DNA of 64,000 bases from Limnoperna fortunei. Its lineage: Eukaryota > Mollusca > Bivalvia > Mytilida > Modiolidae. The DNA lies in the NCBI GenBank assembly GCA_944474755.1, contig OX104113.1:52157644-52221643 (forward strand). Reading direction: 5' to 3'. Positions 1 to 10,059 of the stretch are shown piece after piece. How positions within the stretch are numbered: position 1 is the stretch's first letter; each line of letters opens with the position of its first letter. A model generated the notes under the pieces. That model made no database searches. It had not been told where the DNA came from and saw nothing but the letters and a program-made list of their open reading frames with translations. A program made the translations under genes and the position numbers.

Positions 1-49
1 TCTAATCCAATCAGCCATCTCTGAGTTATCAGCCGGACAAAAAGTGAGG

Positions 50-51
50 AA

Positions 52-101
<50 letters not shown>

Positions 102-156
102 GTGAAAAAGAAACAGTAGAATAACAATATGTCGCCCCGACAAAGTCTGGGGCGAC

Positions 157-189
<33 letters not shown>

Positions 190-250
190 GTGAAAAAGAA
201 ACAGTAGAATAACAATATGTCGCCCCGACAAAGTCTGGGGCGACATAACT
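50..250. repeat. (AAT)n microsatellite with a duplicated hairpin-bearing repeat tail
   Basis: A run of AAT triplets (about 50-100) is followed by a segment ending in a near-perfect hairpin, and the AAT run plus hairpin segment is then repeated with an offset of 88 nt. Each hairpin has a 10-nt arm ATGTCGCCCC (129-138 and 217-226), a 10-nt loop, and the complementary arm GGGGCGACAT (149-158 and 237-246). The lead-in and hairpin resemble the tail of the dispersed element at 23430-23960, so this is probably the 3' end of such a copy, extended by microsatellite slippage. Confidence 0.75.
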
Positions 251-531
251 ATTATTATTATTATTTTACTTTTCTTCTTTTCCCATACCACGCAAACAAT
301 ACATGATCTATATTCTATTTTGGATTAATTCAGCTTGTTTAGATTGTTATCCAATACCTGTCATTGGTTGTCCCTATTATAATATTTTTTAACAAGTCCA
401 TAATCACTGGAACAGTGCAAATGTCTCAGCTATATACATGGGTAAGGGTGATCATGATGACCCTCATACTACCGTCTTATATCCGTTACTAATTGTTTTG
501 GAAAAATCTTGGAAACTATATTATGGTGACA
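250..531. other. No gene recognised
   Basis: AT-rich sequence with no open frame of note and no recognisable element. Confidence 0.5.
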
Positions 532-1000
532 TATATCTGCCCCTACTTGTCACATAATTAAGTCAACATATTTTGTGAAATAAGTCGACTTGTCACCTAA
601 TTAAGTCTACTTGTCACATATTTAAGTAAACTTGTCAGATAATACAGTTATAATATTTTTTAAGAAAAATTAACCGTATTTTGCGTTTTTGCCCTTTACA
701 TGCCATACATAAGTTGTGTATCTGACAAGTTGACTTATTTATCTGGCATGTGAACTTAATTATCTGACAAGTAGACTTGTTTATCTTGCATGTGAACTTA
801 ATTATCTTACAAGTCAACTTGTCAGATAATTATGTCAACATGCAGATAAATAAGTCTACTTGTCAGATAACTAAGTTCACATGTCAGATAATTATGACAA
901 CTTGTCAAAGAACTGAGTATACTTGTCGGATAAATAAGTCTACTTGTCAGATAATTATTTCAACTTGTGTATGGCATGAAAACGGCAAAAACTAAAAAAG
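532..1000. repeat. Inverted 21-bp minisatellite element, copy 1
   Basis: About twenty degenerate copies of a roughly 21-bp unit (core ACTTGTCAGATAATTAAGT). They run forward at about 545-650, inverted at about 722-808, then forward again at about 812-970. The inner block is bounded by inverted copies of a segment containing CATGCCATACA (about 684-718 and 962-998). A second copy, opening with the same TATATCTGCCCC segment, lies at 50757-51172, so this is a mobile or mobilised unit. Short open frames here only translate the repeat. Confidence 0.8.
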
Positions 1001-1059
1001 GTCTTTATTTTCTTAAAAATATTAGCACTTTAATATGTTAAAAGTTTACCTTAATATGT

Positions 1060-1990
1060 GCAAATTTAGATCATAGCAAAGATATACGTTTTATATTCAG
1101 TGATATCTCAAAGGCCTTCGTGTTTGGCATAAAGGCCTCATCTATAAAATCCAAAATTATGGTATATGCGGTAATGTACATAAGTGGATTGATAGCTTTT
1201 TATGTGATAGGAAACAACGAGTAAATATTGATAGCTACTTTTCCAGTTGGACGAATATGCAGGGGTACCCCATGGATCCATCTTGGGCCCTTTTTATTCT
1301 TATTATTTATTAACGATATAGAAAATGTGGTATTAAACAAACTTAAACTGTTTGCTGATGATACATCATTTTACTGTATTGTTTATAATCATGAGGTAGC
1401 AGCACAATCCTTTAATGAAGGCCTTGATAGTATATACCAATGGTCCAAGGAATGGGGAGTCACCTTCAATACTGAGAAAACTTAAAAGGACTATTTTAGA
1501 AAATTCTAACACTCACAAACATCTTCGTGTTACATTTATCTCATCTGCTAAATGGAAGTACCACATAAATGAAATTTACCCCCAAAGACTAAAAGAATTA
1601 ATATATTAAGACAACTGAAGTATAAATTAGACAGAAAATCCCTTGAAAATTATATATTCCATTCATTCGGCCTATATTGGAATATGGGGGAGTGGTATGG
1701 GAACACTCTAGTAAAGAGGATTCTGATACGTTAGAAAATGTTTAATTAGATGCAGCAAGAATAATCACTGGGCTAAGAAAGGGTACATCCCATAAAAAAT
1801 TGTACAATTAATTGGTTTGGAATACACTTAATGAACGTCGTAGGATCAGTAAATTGTGTATATTACACAAATCACTAAAGGGCGAAACACCCGAATATAT
1901 TGGATCAAATCTTACCATTTATACACAACTACTCAAATTACAACTTGAGAAGTAGTCATCCTATCAAACCCCCAACTTGTCGCACATTAG
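1060..1990 (+). pseudogene. Non-LTR retrotransposon reverse-transcriptase relic
   Basis: Translation in shifting plus frames gives the palm of a jockey/CR1-like LINE reverse transcriptase. A DISKAF-like segment followed by VWHKGLIYKI lies near 1100, a degraded G-x-P-x-x-x-x-L-G-P motif (GTPWIHLGPFLFLLFINDI) near 1265, and the catalytic FADD box at 1348-1359. A thumb-like region follows (TFNTEKT, then HLRVTFI in another frame). Frameshifts near 1230 and 1485 and several stops show the copy is dead. There is no endonuclease upstream; the minisatellite element abuts its 5' side. Confidence 0.8.
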
Positions 1991-2215
1991 CTACAATAAT
2001 GTAGCTCCTTTCTTTTTTTTTTGATGGACGGAGCTACACAGAGGTCCCATTACTCGTAATGGAGCAAAAACACTCTTGGGATTTACACATATTTTAAGCA
2101 ATTTAACCTCTGTCTTTATTAATAAATATGTTTCCTTTCCTCCGCCGTTCATCTGGCATGTCTACAATGTCTAATAAATAATTTTAACACTTTTTCGTAA
2201 TCATGGCATTGTTGA
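1975..2215. repeat. Dispersed repeat, related to 22885-23075
   Basis: Begins with CACATTAGCTACAATAATGT followed by AGCTCCTTT and ends with a segment containing AATAATTTTAAC. The same start and end sequences occur in the same order at 22885-23075. The start carries a small palindrome (AGCTACA...TGTAGCT). Probably a short non-autonomous element; class not determined. Confidence 0.5.
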
Positions 2216-2219
2216 CATA

Positions 2220-2555
2220 ATTAAAATTGTGGAGTGTAGAATTTCGGAATTGTATCGGTAAAATTTGTAATAAGGGGACATAATCATAATGCAATGAATA
2301 CAGCTGAAATTATCCGGAATGATATTTTTTTTACCAAATCGATTCCGATATTATCAAAATAATGCACTTCCGGAATTCACGTAATCATTCTGGAATCACG
2401 TAATTATTGTTATATCGGAGGTTGTAGGTATTTATATCTGATGCTAGATGCGGTAAACAATTACTTAAATATTCTGGGCATAACGTGGGCATAACCCATT
2501 TGCATTTTGTAAAAGACCGTCATTTTACGATATTTCCGTCTATTTGCTTAGGTAT
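2220..2555. other. No gene recognised
   Basis: AT-rich sequence without coding potential; probably decayed repeat. Confidence 0.4.
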
Positions 2556-2559
2556 CCCA

Positions 2560-4080
2560 TCCCGTTTCAAAGTTAAGGCTGTTCTATTTGAGAACTTTAG
2601 AAGACCTGTGACTATGCGAGCAGCTTCGAGTTGAATTTTCTCTAACTTGTCAGAATCTCGTTCAAGGCACCCATCCTAGACTTCACAGGCGTATTCCAGG
2701 ACAGGTCTGATAAAAGTAAGGTAAATATTTGATAATTGTACGCCTTGATAAAAAAAACTTCAGTTTTCGGAGGGCATTAATTTGTTTAAGGGCTGATTTA
2801 GCAATTTTGTTAATATGTGCCGAACAATTCCCATCAAAAGATAAACTTAGGCCTAAGTGCTTATGGCTATTTACTATTTCGCTGTTAAATTGTATATTCA
2901 TATTAGGAACATCATTGTTAGAAATAACGAGAGCTTTAGTTTTTTTGGGGTTGAAGTCGGCAAGCCAAGATTTTGCCCAGCTGTCTATAGTTTTTAGATC
3001 GTTATTGATCCCTTTTTCTAGTAACTCGAAATTATCCCGAGAGTATGATAGCGAAGTGTCATCTGCGAACAATCTAGCTAAATTAATCAAGTTATCCGTT
3101 ACGCCTGCTCTTACTATATCGATATCAGACATTTCATCGTTTACTCTAACATTTTACTTTCGGTTATGTAGATAGTCACTTAGGCATTCTAAAAGATTAT
3201 CTGAAATTCCATAAGATTTTAATTGACTTAGAAGTCTCTTATGCCAAACTCTATCAAACGCTTTCGAAATGTCACAAAAGATTAGAACTGTTGGGAGACG
3301 ATTATCTAGATTTAAACAAATATTATGATAAATCTCTAGCAGTTGGTAAACCGTAGAGAGCCCTTTTAGAAAACCTGGCTGATATTCGTAGAGTTTGTTT
3401 TTGACAATGTAATTAAAAATATACTTGAATACGGTACGTTCCATTACTTTGCCTACGCAACTATAAAGTAACGAAATCGGCCTGTAATTTGACGGGTTGT
3501 TTTTATCATCTTTTTTGAAAGCTGGCATAACACTAGCTATCTTCCAATCAGACGCAAATTTTCTTTGTTGGATGGAATAATTAAACAAGATAGTTAGGGG
3601 TATACACACGTTTTCTGATGTAGCCTTCAACATTTGATGGCTAATAGAGTCATGGCCAGATGCTTTACCTATTTTAAGATTTTGAAGGATGTCTTTAACA
3701 ACTTGGATTCTAAAAGTTATCTTTTGCAATGATGCTTTAGTTCTTGATGGCAACTGTGGTGGACTGCCACCGTTGTCATCAACTGAAGATACTGAACAGA
3801 AGTGATTATTGAAGAGATTAGCTTTAATCTTGTCATTATATATCAAATTGTTTGTTTCCGGGTCTAGCAACGGGGGAACTAGGAAGCTTGTACCAGTGCC
3901 TTTCATTAGTCGCTTATCAATAACCAGTATGATTTAGGATCATTCCAAGAAAATGAATCGACGGTTTCGTTGGCGGTAAGAAGGAACTGTTCCCGGGCAT
4001 ATTTAATCATGGTATTGACCTTATTTCTCTGCGTTTTGTATTTTTGACAGGCTGTTACCGTTGGGGTTTTTTAGAAGATA
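2560..4080 (-). pseudogene. Non-LTR retrotransposon reverse-transcriptase relic
   Basis: Two minus-strand open stretches form one LINE reverse transcriptase. The first (3906-3154, 250 codons) carries the linker and fingers/palm, with SNYRPISLL, CDISKAFDRVWHKRLL and LKSYGISDNLLE. The second (3132-2683, 149 codons) starts at the catalytic LFADDTSL box and runs through the thumb (DSWAKSWLADFNPKKTK, NSHKHLGLSLS) into the C-terminal region. The P-Q-G-S-x-L-G-P segment expected between them is missing, so an internal deletion lies near 3130-3155. The 5' end is truncated at about 4080, with no endonuclease domain seen. Jockey/CR1-type by motif spacing; not autonomous. Confidence 0.85.
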
Positions 4081-4084
4081 AACA

Positions 4085-4900
4085 TGTGTGTGACGAAATG
4101 ACGGACGGAGAGCACCTATAGCACCTTCGTCGAAGCTGGTAGAACTAAGGGACCTCGTCACTAATGTTTTTTAGAAAGGCACTTCCTGTTGACAAAACAA
4201 CCAGATATTTTCAAGTTCCAGAAAACTTTTGCTGTCAAAAAAGTCGATTCCACCTAACAATGGCTTAACAATCTATTTATTCAAGTTCAAAACAAGGGGA
4301 AGAAAAATTACTATCTTACGAGCATTTCATCTTCATTTAAGGACTTGCCACTTCCATTGGGAAGTCCTTATTCTTCTTTTTCCGCCAACTTTTCGGAACC
4401 AAACGATTTAAAAAGTACGATACATTTCATTTTGATCTTTCACTACACGTATACAGAGCGTATGCAAATAAATTCCTTGGAATATTTGACGACGTCGTTA
4501 ATATAAAACCCCTCTGGTCACCTAGTGACATATTTATGATAAAGATCTCAAGGTTATATTTGGAAACAGCAATTTCTATAAAAAGGTCCATCTCATCAAT
4601 TTATAAATGCCATCATTTAATTGTAATTACATCCACCTTTTCAGATGAAGGTACTAACAAAATACCGACCTTTTAAAAAGACAATCCAAAAAAAGAATGT
4701 CCGAGAAACCGGCAAACTCCAGAACTAACAAAGAAACTATTTACTAGTGCAATGGTCAGAAATGGTGGGTTAAACCAGGTTTTATGGCATGGCGAACCTC
4801 CCACTTCCATTACTGTATTAAAATGAATGGGTATCATATACCACAAGTCACTAATTGGTTATCCAATAATTATCGAAGCACACTAAATTTTAAAATGGGA
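4085..4900. other. Unassigned decayed sequence
   Basis: No intact gene. Short plus-strand open stretches exist but show no recognised domain. A short motif with CACTTCC-GTTGACAAAA near 4160 recurs near 5787, suggesting small dispersed repeats on both sides of the next relic. Confidence 0.35.
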
Positions 4901-4904
4901 AAAC

Positions 4905-5690
4905 CATCTGCAGTCATATTTTCAAACGAGATATGTTTCGACAAGGAAGCGGATATGTAGTAATACTTATTGAAGGCGCGGACGAGTCGTTTTTTTTCTT
5001 GTAACCTTGATTAATATTTTTATAGCGTTTGCTATCATTTGTCTTTAATAAGACGTCGAAGAAATCGGCAAGGAGTTGGACACAATTTGTACCAACAATT
5101 TGTTTGCAGAAAAACACATCCTCCAAAAGTTTCAACCATATTGTAGATCCGAAAAAAACTATTGGTGCAAGCTAAAACTACATATTTGTGACATATTTGG
5201 AAGCGAAGGCTTCATATATGATTTTCTTTAGACGGGATTTTAGTTTTCGTGCGGCAAGGTAGTATAAAATAAAGGAAAATCAAATGTTCTAACAGATAAA
5301 ATTTTAGATATCGATCTTGATTTTAAATTTTCCAAAATTTCTTTTGACCTATGAATAATATTACATCACGAATAAACAGTTCTACAGTATTTTTTGCCAT
5401 CCTCCTTTCACTGCATACAATTTCTTAGTCAACTGTTGTGACAACTGTTTGGTAGAGCAAGTATAGATGAGCCGTCTATGTATCTTTCCTTGTACGGATT
5501 TTTATGTAATTTTGGAATTCAATACAAGTATGGTAAGTCTTCAGACTCTTTGTCGTAATTAATATTCAAAGTGGTCTTGAAGGACTTATTACACGAGTGG
5601 CTGTGTGCCGAAATGGAAGATCAAGGAACATTGTATTCTCTCATTAGTGAGGATTAAGGGGTCCCGCATACGGGGTAATTAATTAACTGT
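4905..5690 (-). pseudogene. Penelope-like or related reverse-transcriptase fragment
   Basis: The minus strand, read through many frameshifts, gives a reverse transcriptase of the type found in many cnidarian and mollusc genomes. It has a PKLHKNPYKERYI segment near 5500, TVYS near 5370, an FDFPLFYTTLPHE segment near 5270 and QIVGTNCVQLLADFF near 5090-5050. The last corresponds to the conserved MGTN-x-APLLADLF box of this family. The fragment is 5' and 3' truncated and riddled with stops. Penelope-like assignment is by motif memory only. Confidence 0.55.
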
Positions 5691-5699
5691 AAAGGTTAA

Positions 5700-6460
5700 A
5701 TTTTGTAAAATTGTGTAATATTGATCTGTGATAGTATTTGTATAATAATTATTGTACAAATACTATCACTCAATATATCAAAAAGTCACTTCCGGTTGAC
5801 AAAAGAAATAAACCTCCAAAATTGCCGAAACATTTTTGGATTACCGTGTAAATGAGTATCGTCGGATCATCTTTAAAATGGCTAAGCAAGGTGGATATCC
5901 TGATTGTGGAGTTTTCTAGAACTTGCCAAATTTGTCCGCCAAATTCGAAAATTTTTTATAACGGAGGGGACTATTATGAATTGTTTGCAATCGCAATTAA
6001 CTAAAGTGTATCTTTTTTCTTTTTTCTTCCTTTTTCTGTCCTTTCTATCTTTTCCGCTCGCTTTTTACCATGTAAAACCATGTATATTGGATCTGACCTG
6101 AATTTGTGCAAATCAACCTGTAAAATGGACAAAATAAAAGTATAAGTTGGTACATTGTATACTGCCACAGTTAATTATCCTGAGCATTTTTACGTGAAGC
6201 CGCCATTTTGTAATCGCGACTATTTTACTATGCCCCCCCCCCCCCCCCAAAAAAAAAAAAAAAAAACAAAACAAAACAAAACAAAAAGTCAACTTTGTCC
6301 GATTCCAACGAAATTTTGTTAAGTAGGTAGATTTTAATGGGCTATATTGTATTGAATAAAGTCAACTAAATTGGGGATACGTGTTGGAGACATTTGTGTT
6401 GTCTTCCCAAGAAAGATATTACTAGTTTAATTTATTTTTTGTAAAATTGCTGTGTAGGAT
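5700..6460. other. No gene recognised; C-run/A-run at 6233-6290
   Basis: AT-rich sequence. At about 6233-6248 a homopolymer C run passes directly into an A run and a degenerate CAAAA array, a typical low-complexity patch. No gene or known element recognised. Confidence 0.5.
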
Positions 6461-6625
6461 ATACTATTGAAAATAGAAAATAACATTCTAAATAATAACA
6501 TGTTCCAGCAAGCTCCGTCGGCGTCTTTGGACTGTTTCATGAACTTAATCCACTCACTTTCTTCTGCACTGTTCATCTTTGGAAATCTTCAACACTCAGA
6601 TCCAAACGGAAGCTGGGAGAATTGC

Positions 6626-6633
6626 TATTTAAA
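6626..6633 (+). promoter_or_regulatory. Possible TATA-like element upstream of candidate first exon
   Basis: TATTTAAA lies 45 nt upstream of the ATG of the candidate signal-peptide exon, a spacing compatible with a TATA box plus a short 5' UTR. In AT-rich DNA such matches arise often by chance. Confidence 0.2.
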
Positions 6634-6677
6634 CATTTTGATATTGATATGATGTTGTTGGCTTCTATATGTGATTC

Positions 6678-6746
6678 ATGCAGCAGACGTACCTAGCCTT
6701 GCACATTCTGGTGGTGATGTTTTGGTCGAGCTACCTGTTTTTATCA
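6678..6746 (+). CDS. Candidate exon 1 (signal peptide) of the nSTAND-ankyrin receptor
   Basis: An ATG at 6678 opens 23 codons that are strongly hydrophobic after a short polar start (residues 5-23, LALHILVVMFWSSYLFL), then end exactly at a consensus donor, TCA followed by GTAAGT. An in-frame stop lies two codons upstream, so this is the first possible start. The exon ends in phase 0. The next exon is open in phase 0 from an acceptor at 14169, which would join the two in frame but give an unusually long hydrophobic run. The better-looking acceptor at 14191 needs phase 1 and would not fit. The first intron would be 7.4 kb. I treat this as the best visible candidate, not a proven exon; a different signal exon may lie further upstream. 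Confidence 0.35.
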
Positions 6747-6949
6747 GTAAGTACAGAAATTGATCGATATTAGCTCAGTTGAAAAGTTATGCCCCCTAGT
6801 AACTAGAGACGTATCGATAAGTGAAAGTTTTGTGTTTTCGAAATTTGTTTGTTATTTGAGATTCCAATGACGAATCCCAAAATAGCTCGATATGAACAAG
6901 TTCGTCCCGTTAAAATTACTGTAGGATAAAAACCTCGGTAGGCTTTGGA

Positions 6950-7690
6950 GACAGAAACCCTAGCCCCGTCTCACATCATGCCATATGACTTTCAATGAGT
7001 TCGTAATGTCAACATTGGTCGACTATAAAAGACCGACATTTTAATTAGCCTTATAGGCCACAAATCGGCTGAAACCCGGTGTATGTTTACATGTACTCTT
7101 TATTTGTATTTGTAGGAGCCAAACAAACCGTAGCCGGTCTCACACTATGCCATGTCTTTCAAAGAGCCTACCTCACACTTTCCATAATGACATCTTGGAT
7201 TGACTTTAACCTACTTTGACATTTGTACCAACGATTATTTTATCTTAGGCCACCAATCAGCTTATACCCGGGTAAGGCCTCTATGTACTCTTTATTTATA
7301 CCAAGAAGAGAGAATGTCTAGGCTCGTCTCACACCGTTCCATATGACTTTCAAAAAGGCATACCCCTTCCAGTTTCCGTAATGTCAATATTGGCCGACTA
7401 CATTTTAGTTTACCTTAGATCACCAATCGGCTGAAAATCGGAATAGGCTTACACGTACTCTTCATTTTTACTTATGAGCCAGAAACCCTGGCCCCGTCTC
7501 ACACCATAACTTTCAAAGACCCTAACTCTACTTTTCGTAATGTCAACATTGTCGACTTTGCAAGGCCAATAACGTTTTAATTTACCTTAGGTAACCAATC
7601 GGCTTATACCGGGTTTGCCAGCATGTACTCTTTATTTATATCCGGGAGCGAGAAAGTTTAGCCCCGAGATAGGCCTACATGTACACCTCA
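6950..7690. repeat. Tandem array of a 170-190 bp unit, four copies plus a partial
   Basis: The anchor CGTCTCAC recurs at about 6967, 7136, 7325 and 7495, with a degraded fifth start near 7660. Each unit also contains a CATATGACTTTCAAAGA-like segment, GTAATGTCAACATTG, CACCAATCGGCT and ATGTACTCTTTATTT in the same order. Copies are diverged, so the array is old. It has no coding capacity. Confidence 0.8.
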
Positions 7691-7699
7691 TTCGTAACT

Positions 7700-8580
7700 A
7701 TAGGAAAACTTTTAATATTGCATATTTGTATATAGCGAGTTACAGGCTACATGATATTTCGGTCCGAATTAGGTATCCCAGCCTCTAATTATGATTCTAA
7801 TATGACGTGCTTTAAGGGCTTTGAGACCACAACTGTGGTAAAAAAATGATTTATCTATGAGCAAAACGCGCTGAGAAGGGCGTGTTTTAAATGGCTGTTC
7901 CAATTACAAAACTGTAACTCCCATCGGAAAGCTATTTCATATGACGTATAAATCTTATAAATAGCGACACGCGCTATAATTATCAGTTGCAATATATTGT
8001 GTGTTACATTGACGGAACAGTCAGTTTATGGCGGAAATGATGTTTTCTATAGGTACGAAAATATTATAAATGTACTCGCTGTCGCTCGGGATAAAATAAT
8101 ACGACATAAGTGGTCACCCCGTGGTAAAACAATGATAAACCACAGCCTCCGTGAATTATTTCTTAAATGAATAAATTAGTTAAGTCAATTTGTATTAAAG
8201 TGTTGTATACATCATTACAGTAAGTATTGCATAGAGTGTGACACGCTTTAGATTAGTTGAAAATATTTGTATATCACGAGTTTATTTAAAAAACGAATAC
8301 ATGTCCTCATAACAAGTGTCGTGATTTACAAGAGAAACAGTAGATCCCTTTCACATATGTTTCGTTTTTCAAGCCTCCATTTCATTATAAATATAATTGC
8401 TGTTTCACTTTCAGTATTTACATGAATTTTGGATGTAATAAGTAAGCTTTCATCTACTTACTATTGATACTGTTTGAAAAATTCCTGCAACTACATTCTT
8501 ATCTTAAGCCAGAAGTCTTGTCTCATTTTGTATTTCTAAGATGCGCAGTGACATACTTTTAGACCAGAAAAGAAAAAGAC
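7700..8580. other. No gene recognised
   Basis: AT-rich, probably intronic if the exon at 6678 is right. A short segment near 8135 (ACCACAGCCTCCGTGAATTA) recurs, diverged, at about 57613. Confidence 0.4.
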
Positions 8581-8586
8581 AAATAC

Positions 8587-8870
8587 TTTAACTAGTGCTG
8601 ATTGTGTTGGGATGCCAACACAGAATGTCTCCCATTGCCACTATATTCTTGTACATGTTGAAAACCCCCAAATAGACATGATATTTTTAGTTTGTACATT
8701 AAAATATACCTACATATCAAATTTCGTTGCAATCGGACTAAGTTGACGTTTTTTGTTTTGTTTTGGTTTTTTTGGGGGGGGAGGCGGGGGAGAGTGGTGA
8801 AACGGCTGCCATAAAAAAATGGTGTCGTTTGCGGCAATGTTTTTGGCAGAAATGATAGGATAGTTAGCTG
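8587..8870 (+). mobile_element. Dispersed non-autonomous element (TGTCTCCC family), 5' half
   Basis: Matches the start of the fuller copy at 23430-23960. Shared features in order are a small stem (GTGTTGGGATGCCAACAC), GTCTCCCA, GCCACTATA, TTTAGTTTGTACAT, CATATCAAATTTCGTTGCA, GGACTAAGTTGACGTTT, a G-rich run, and AAACGGCTG followed by AAATGGTGTCGTTTGCG. The copy breaks off near 8870. Confidence 0.7.
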
Positions 8871-8954
8871 TTAGTCTGGGATCCAGACTACATATTCTCA
8901 ATACCGTAAGCGGACTTTCGGTTCGAATATACAGTCAGGTCACCAGCAATGAAT

Positions 8955-8974
8955 CCGGTCAAAATTTTGACCGG
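8955..8974. repeat. Perfect 20-bp palindrome
   Basis: A perfect inverted repeat centred on AAAATTTT with CCGGTC/GACCGG ends. No associated gene; possibly the tip of a decayed fold-back element. Confidence 0.6.
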
Positions 8975-9084
8975 TTTGCAACATTCGGAATGCCTCAAAA
9001 TTTACGTCATTATTAACAGTAACTGAAACAGGAAGTCGGGCGAAAAATTTAAAAGTAGTGGCACAATCAGGGTACCATAATCTA

Positions 9085-9265
9085 CCTGTGTACCAAATGT
9101 CGTCGAAATAGGATGACGTTTACATTTTTTGCATTTTTAAGGGGGATGGTGTTCGGATTGCGGCCATTTTGAAATGTCGTTCGCGTCCAATGTTTTGGCA
9201 AAAATGCTCAGGATAGTTAGTTGTATCAGTATACCAATTTTCATTGGAATTGCTCTGGCCTTAAC
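9085..9265 (+). mobile_element. Fragment of the TGTCTCCC-family element, middle part
   Basis: Contains in order GATGACGTTTACA, a G-rich run, TGTCGTTCGCGTCCAATGTT, GCTCAGGATAGTTAG, TCAGTATACCAATTTTCATT and AATTGCTCTGG. The same order occurs at 23575-23725. The fragment is offset from the copy at 8587-8870 and may be the remainder of it. Confidence 0.6.
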
Positions 9266-9329
9266 TGGAGTTTGTAACTCGTGCGCACAAGTTATAAATT
9301 ATTTTTTCCGTGGCACGTACGGGCTTCCA

Positions 9330-10045
9330 TAGTTCTCAGTTATTGAAAAAGAAAGAGAAATATATGTATCCATTTTGCATACATACAAGGGTACCAGAAA
9401 TTTAGGTCCTTGTTATGTACGATGTCCCCTAATTAAGAACAAAATTAATATGCGTCTCCAACAAATATTACACCAGAGCAACGTGTTGTTACCATACTTA
9501 GATTGGACTCTTCTTAGTTAGTGACAAGTAAATCATATACTTATATACTTAGTTTTCTGCATAAATACTATATACAAGGGTACTATACATTAGGTCCGAG
9601 TAAGGTAAGGTGTCCGCTAATTACGACGAAACAAATAACTGTCCCTAACAAATATTACACCAGAGCGTTAAAATACTGAGATGGGAAAATTCTGGGAAGT
9701 GAAAATAACTTCGTTTTCTACACATGTATTTAGGGCCGAGTTAGGTACTATGTCGCTTTGTTTCGTCTCAAAAAAATCCACCAGAGTGCGTATTATCCCA
9801 ATACTGAAATTGGCTCTTTTTTGGTTATTGAAAAAAAAACTATATCCATTCTTATTATATATGTAAATTTCATATAGGTGCAATGTACAAGGGTACCAGA
9901 TATTGAGGTCTGCGAAACTAATGAGTATCTGCAACACATATTTCACCAGAGCCCGTGATATTAGAATACAGATATGGGTTACTGCTTGGTTATTGAAAGA
10001 AATTATATCTATATTTGTATATCTTCGTTTCTGCATGTGGTGTTT
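9330..10045. repeat. Diverged tandem array of a 150-185 bp unit
   Basis: The segment ACAAGGGTACCAG recurs at about 9387, 9570 and 9889, with a degraded version near 9720. Each copy is followed by AACAAATATTACACCAGAGC-like and GGTTATTGAAA segments. About four copies. The short open frames on both strands here are by-products. Confidence 0.65.
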
Positions 10046-10059
10046 TAAATAAGTAAGCA

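Noticed and set aside
635..995. Threonine/cysteine-rich ORFs on both strands
   Set aside because: Direct translations of the 21-bp minisatellite in both orientations.
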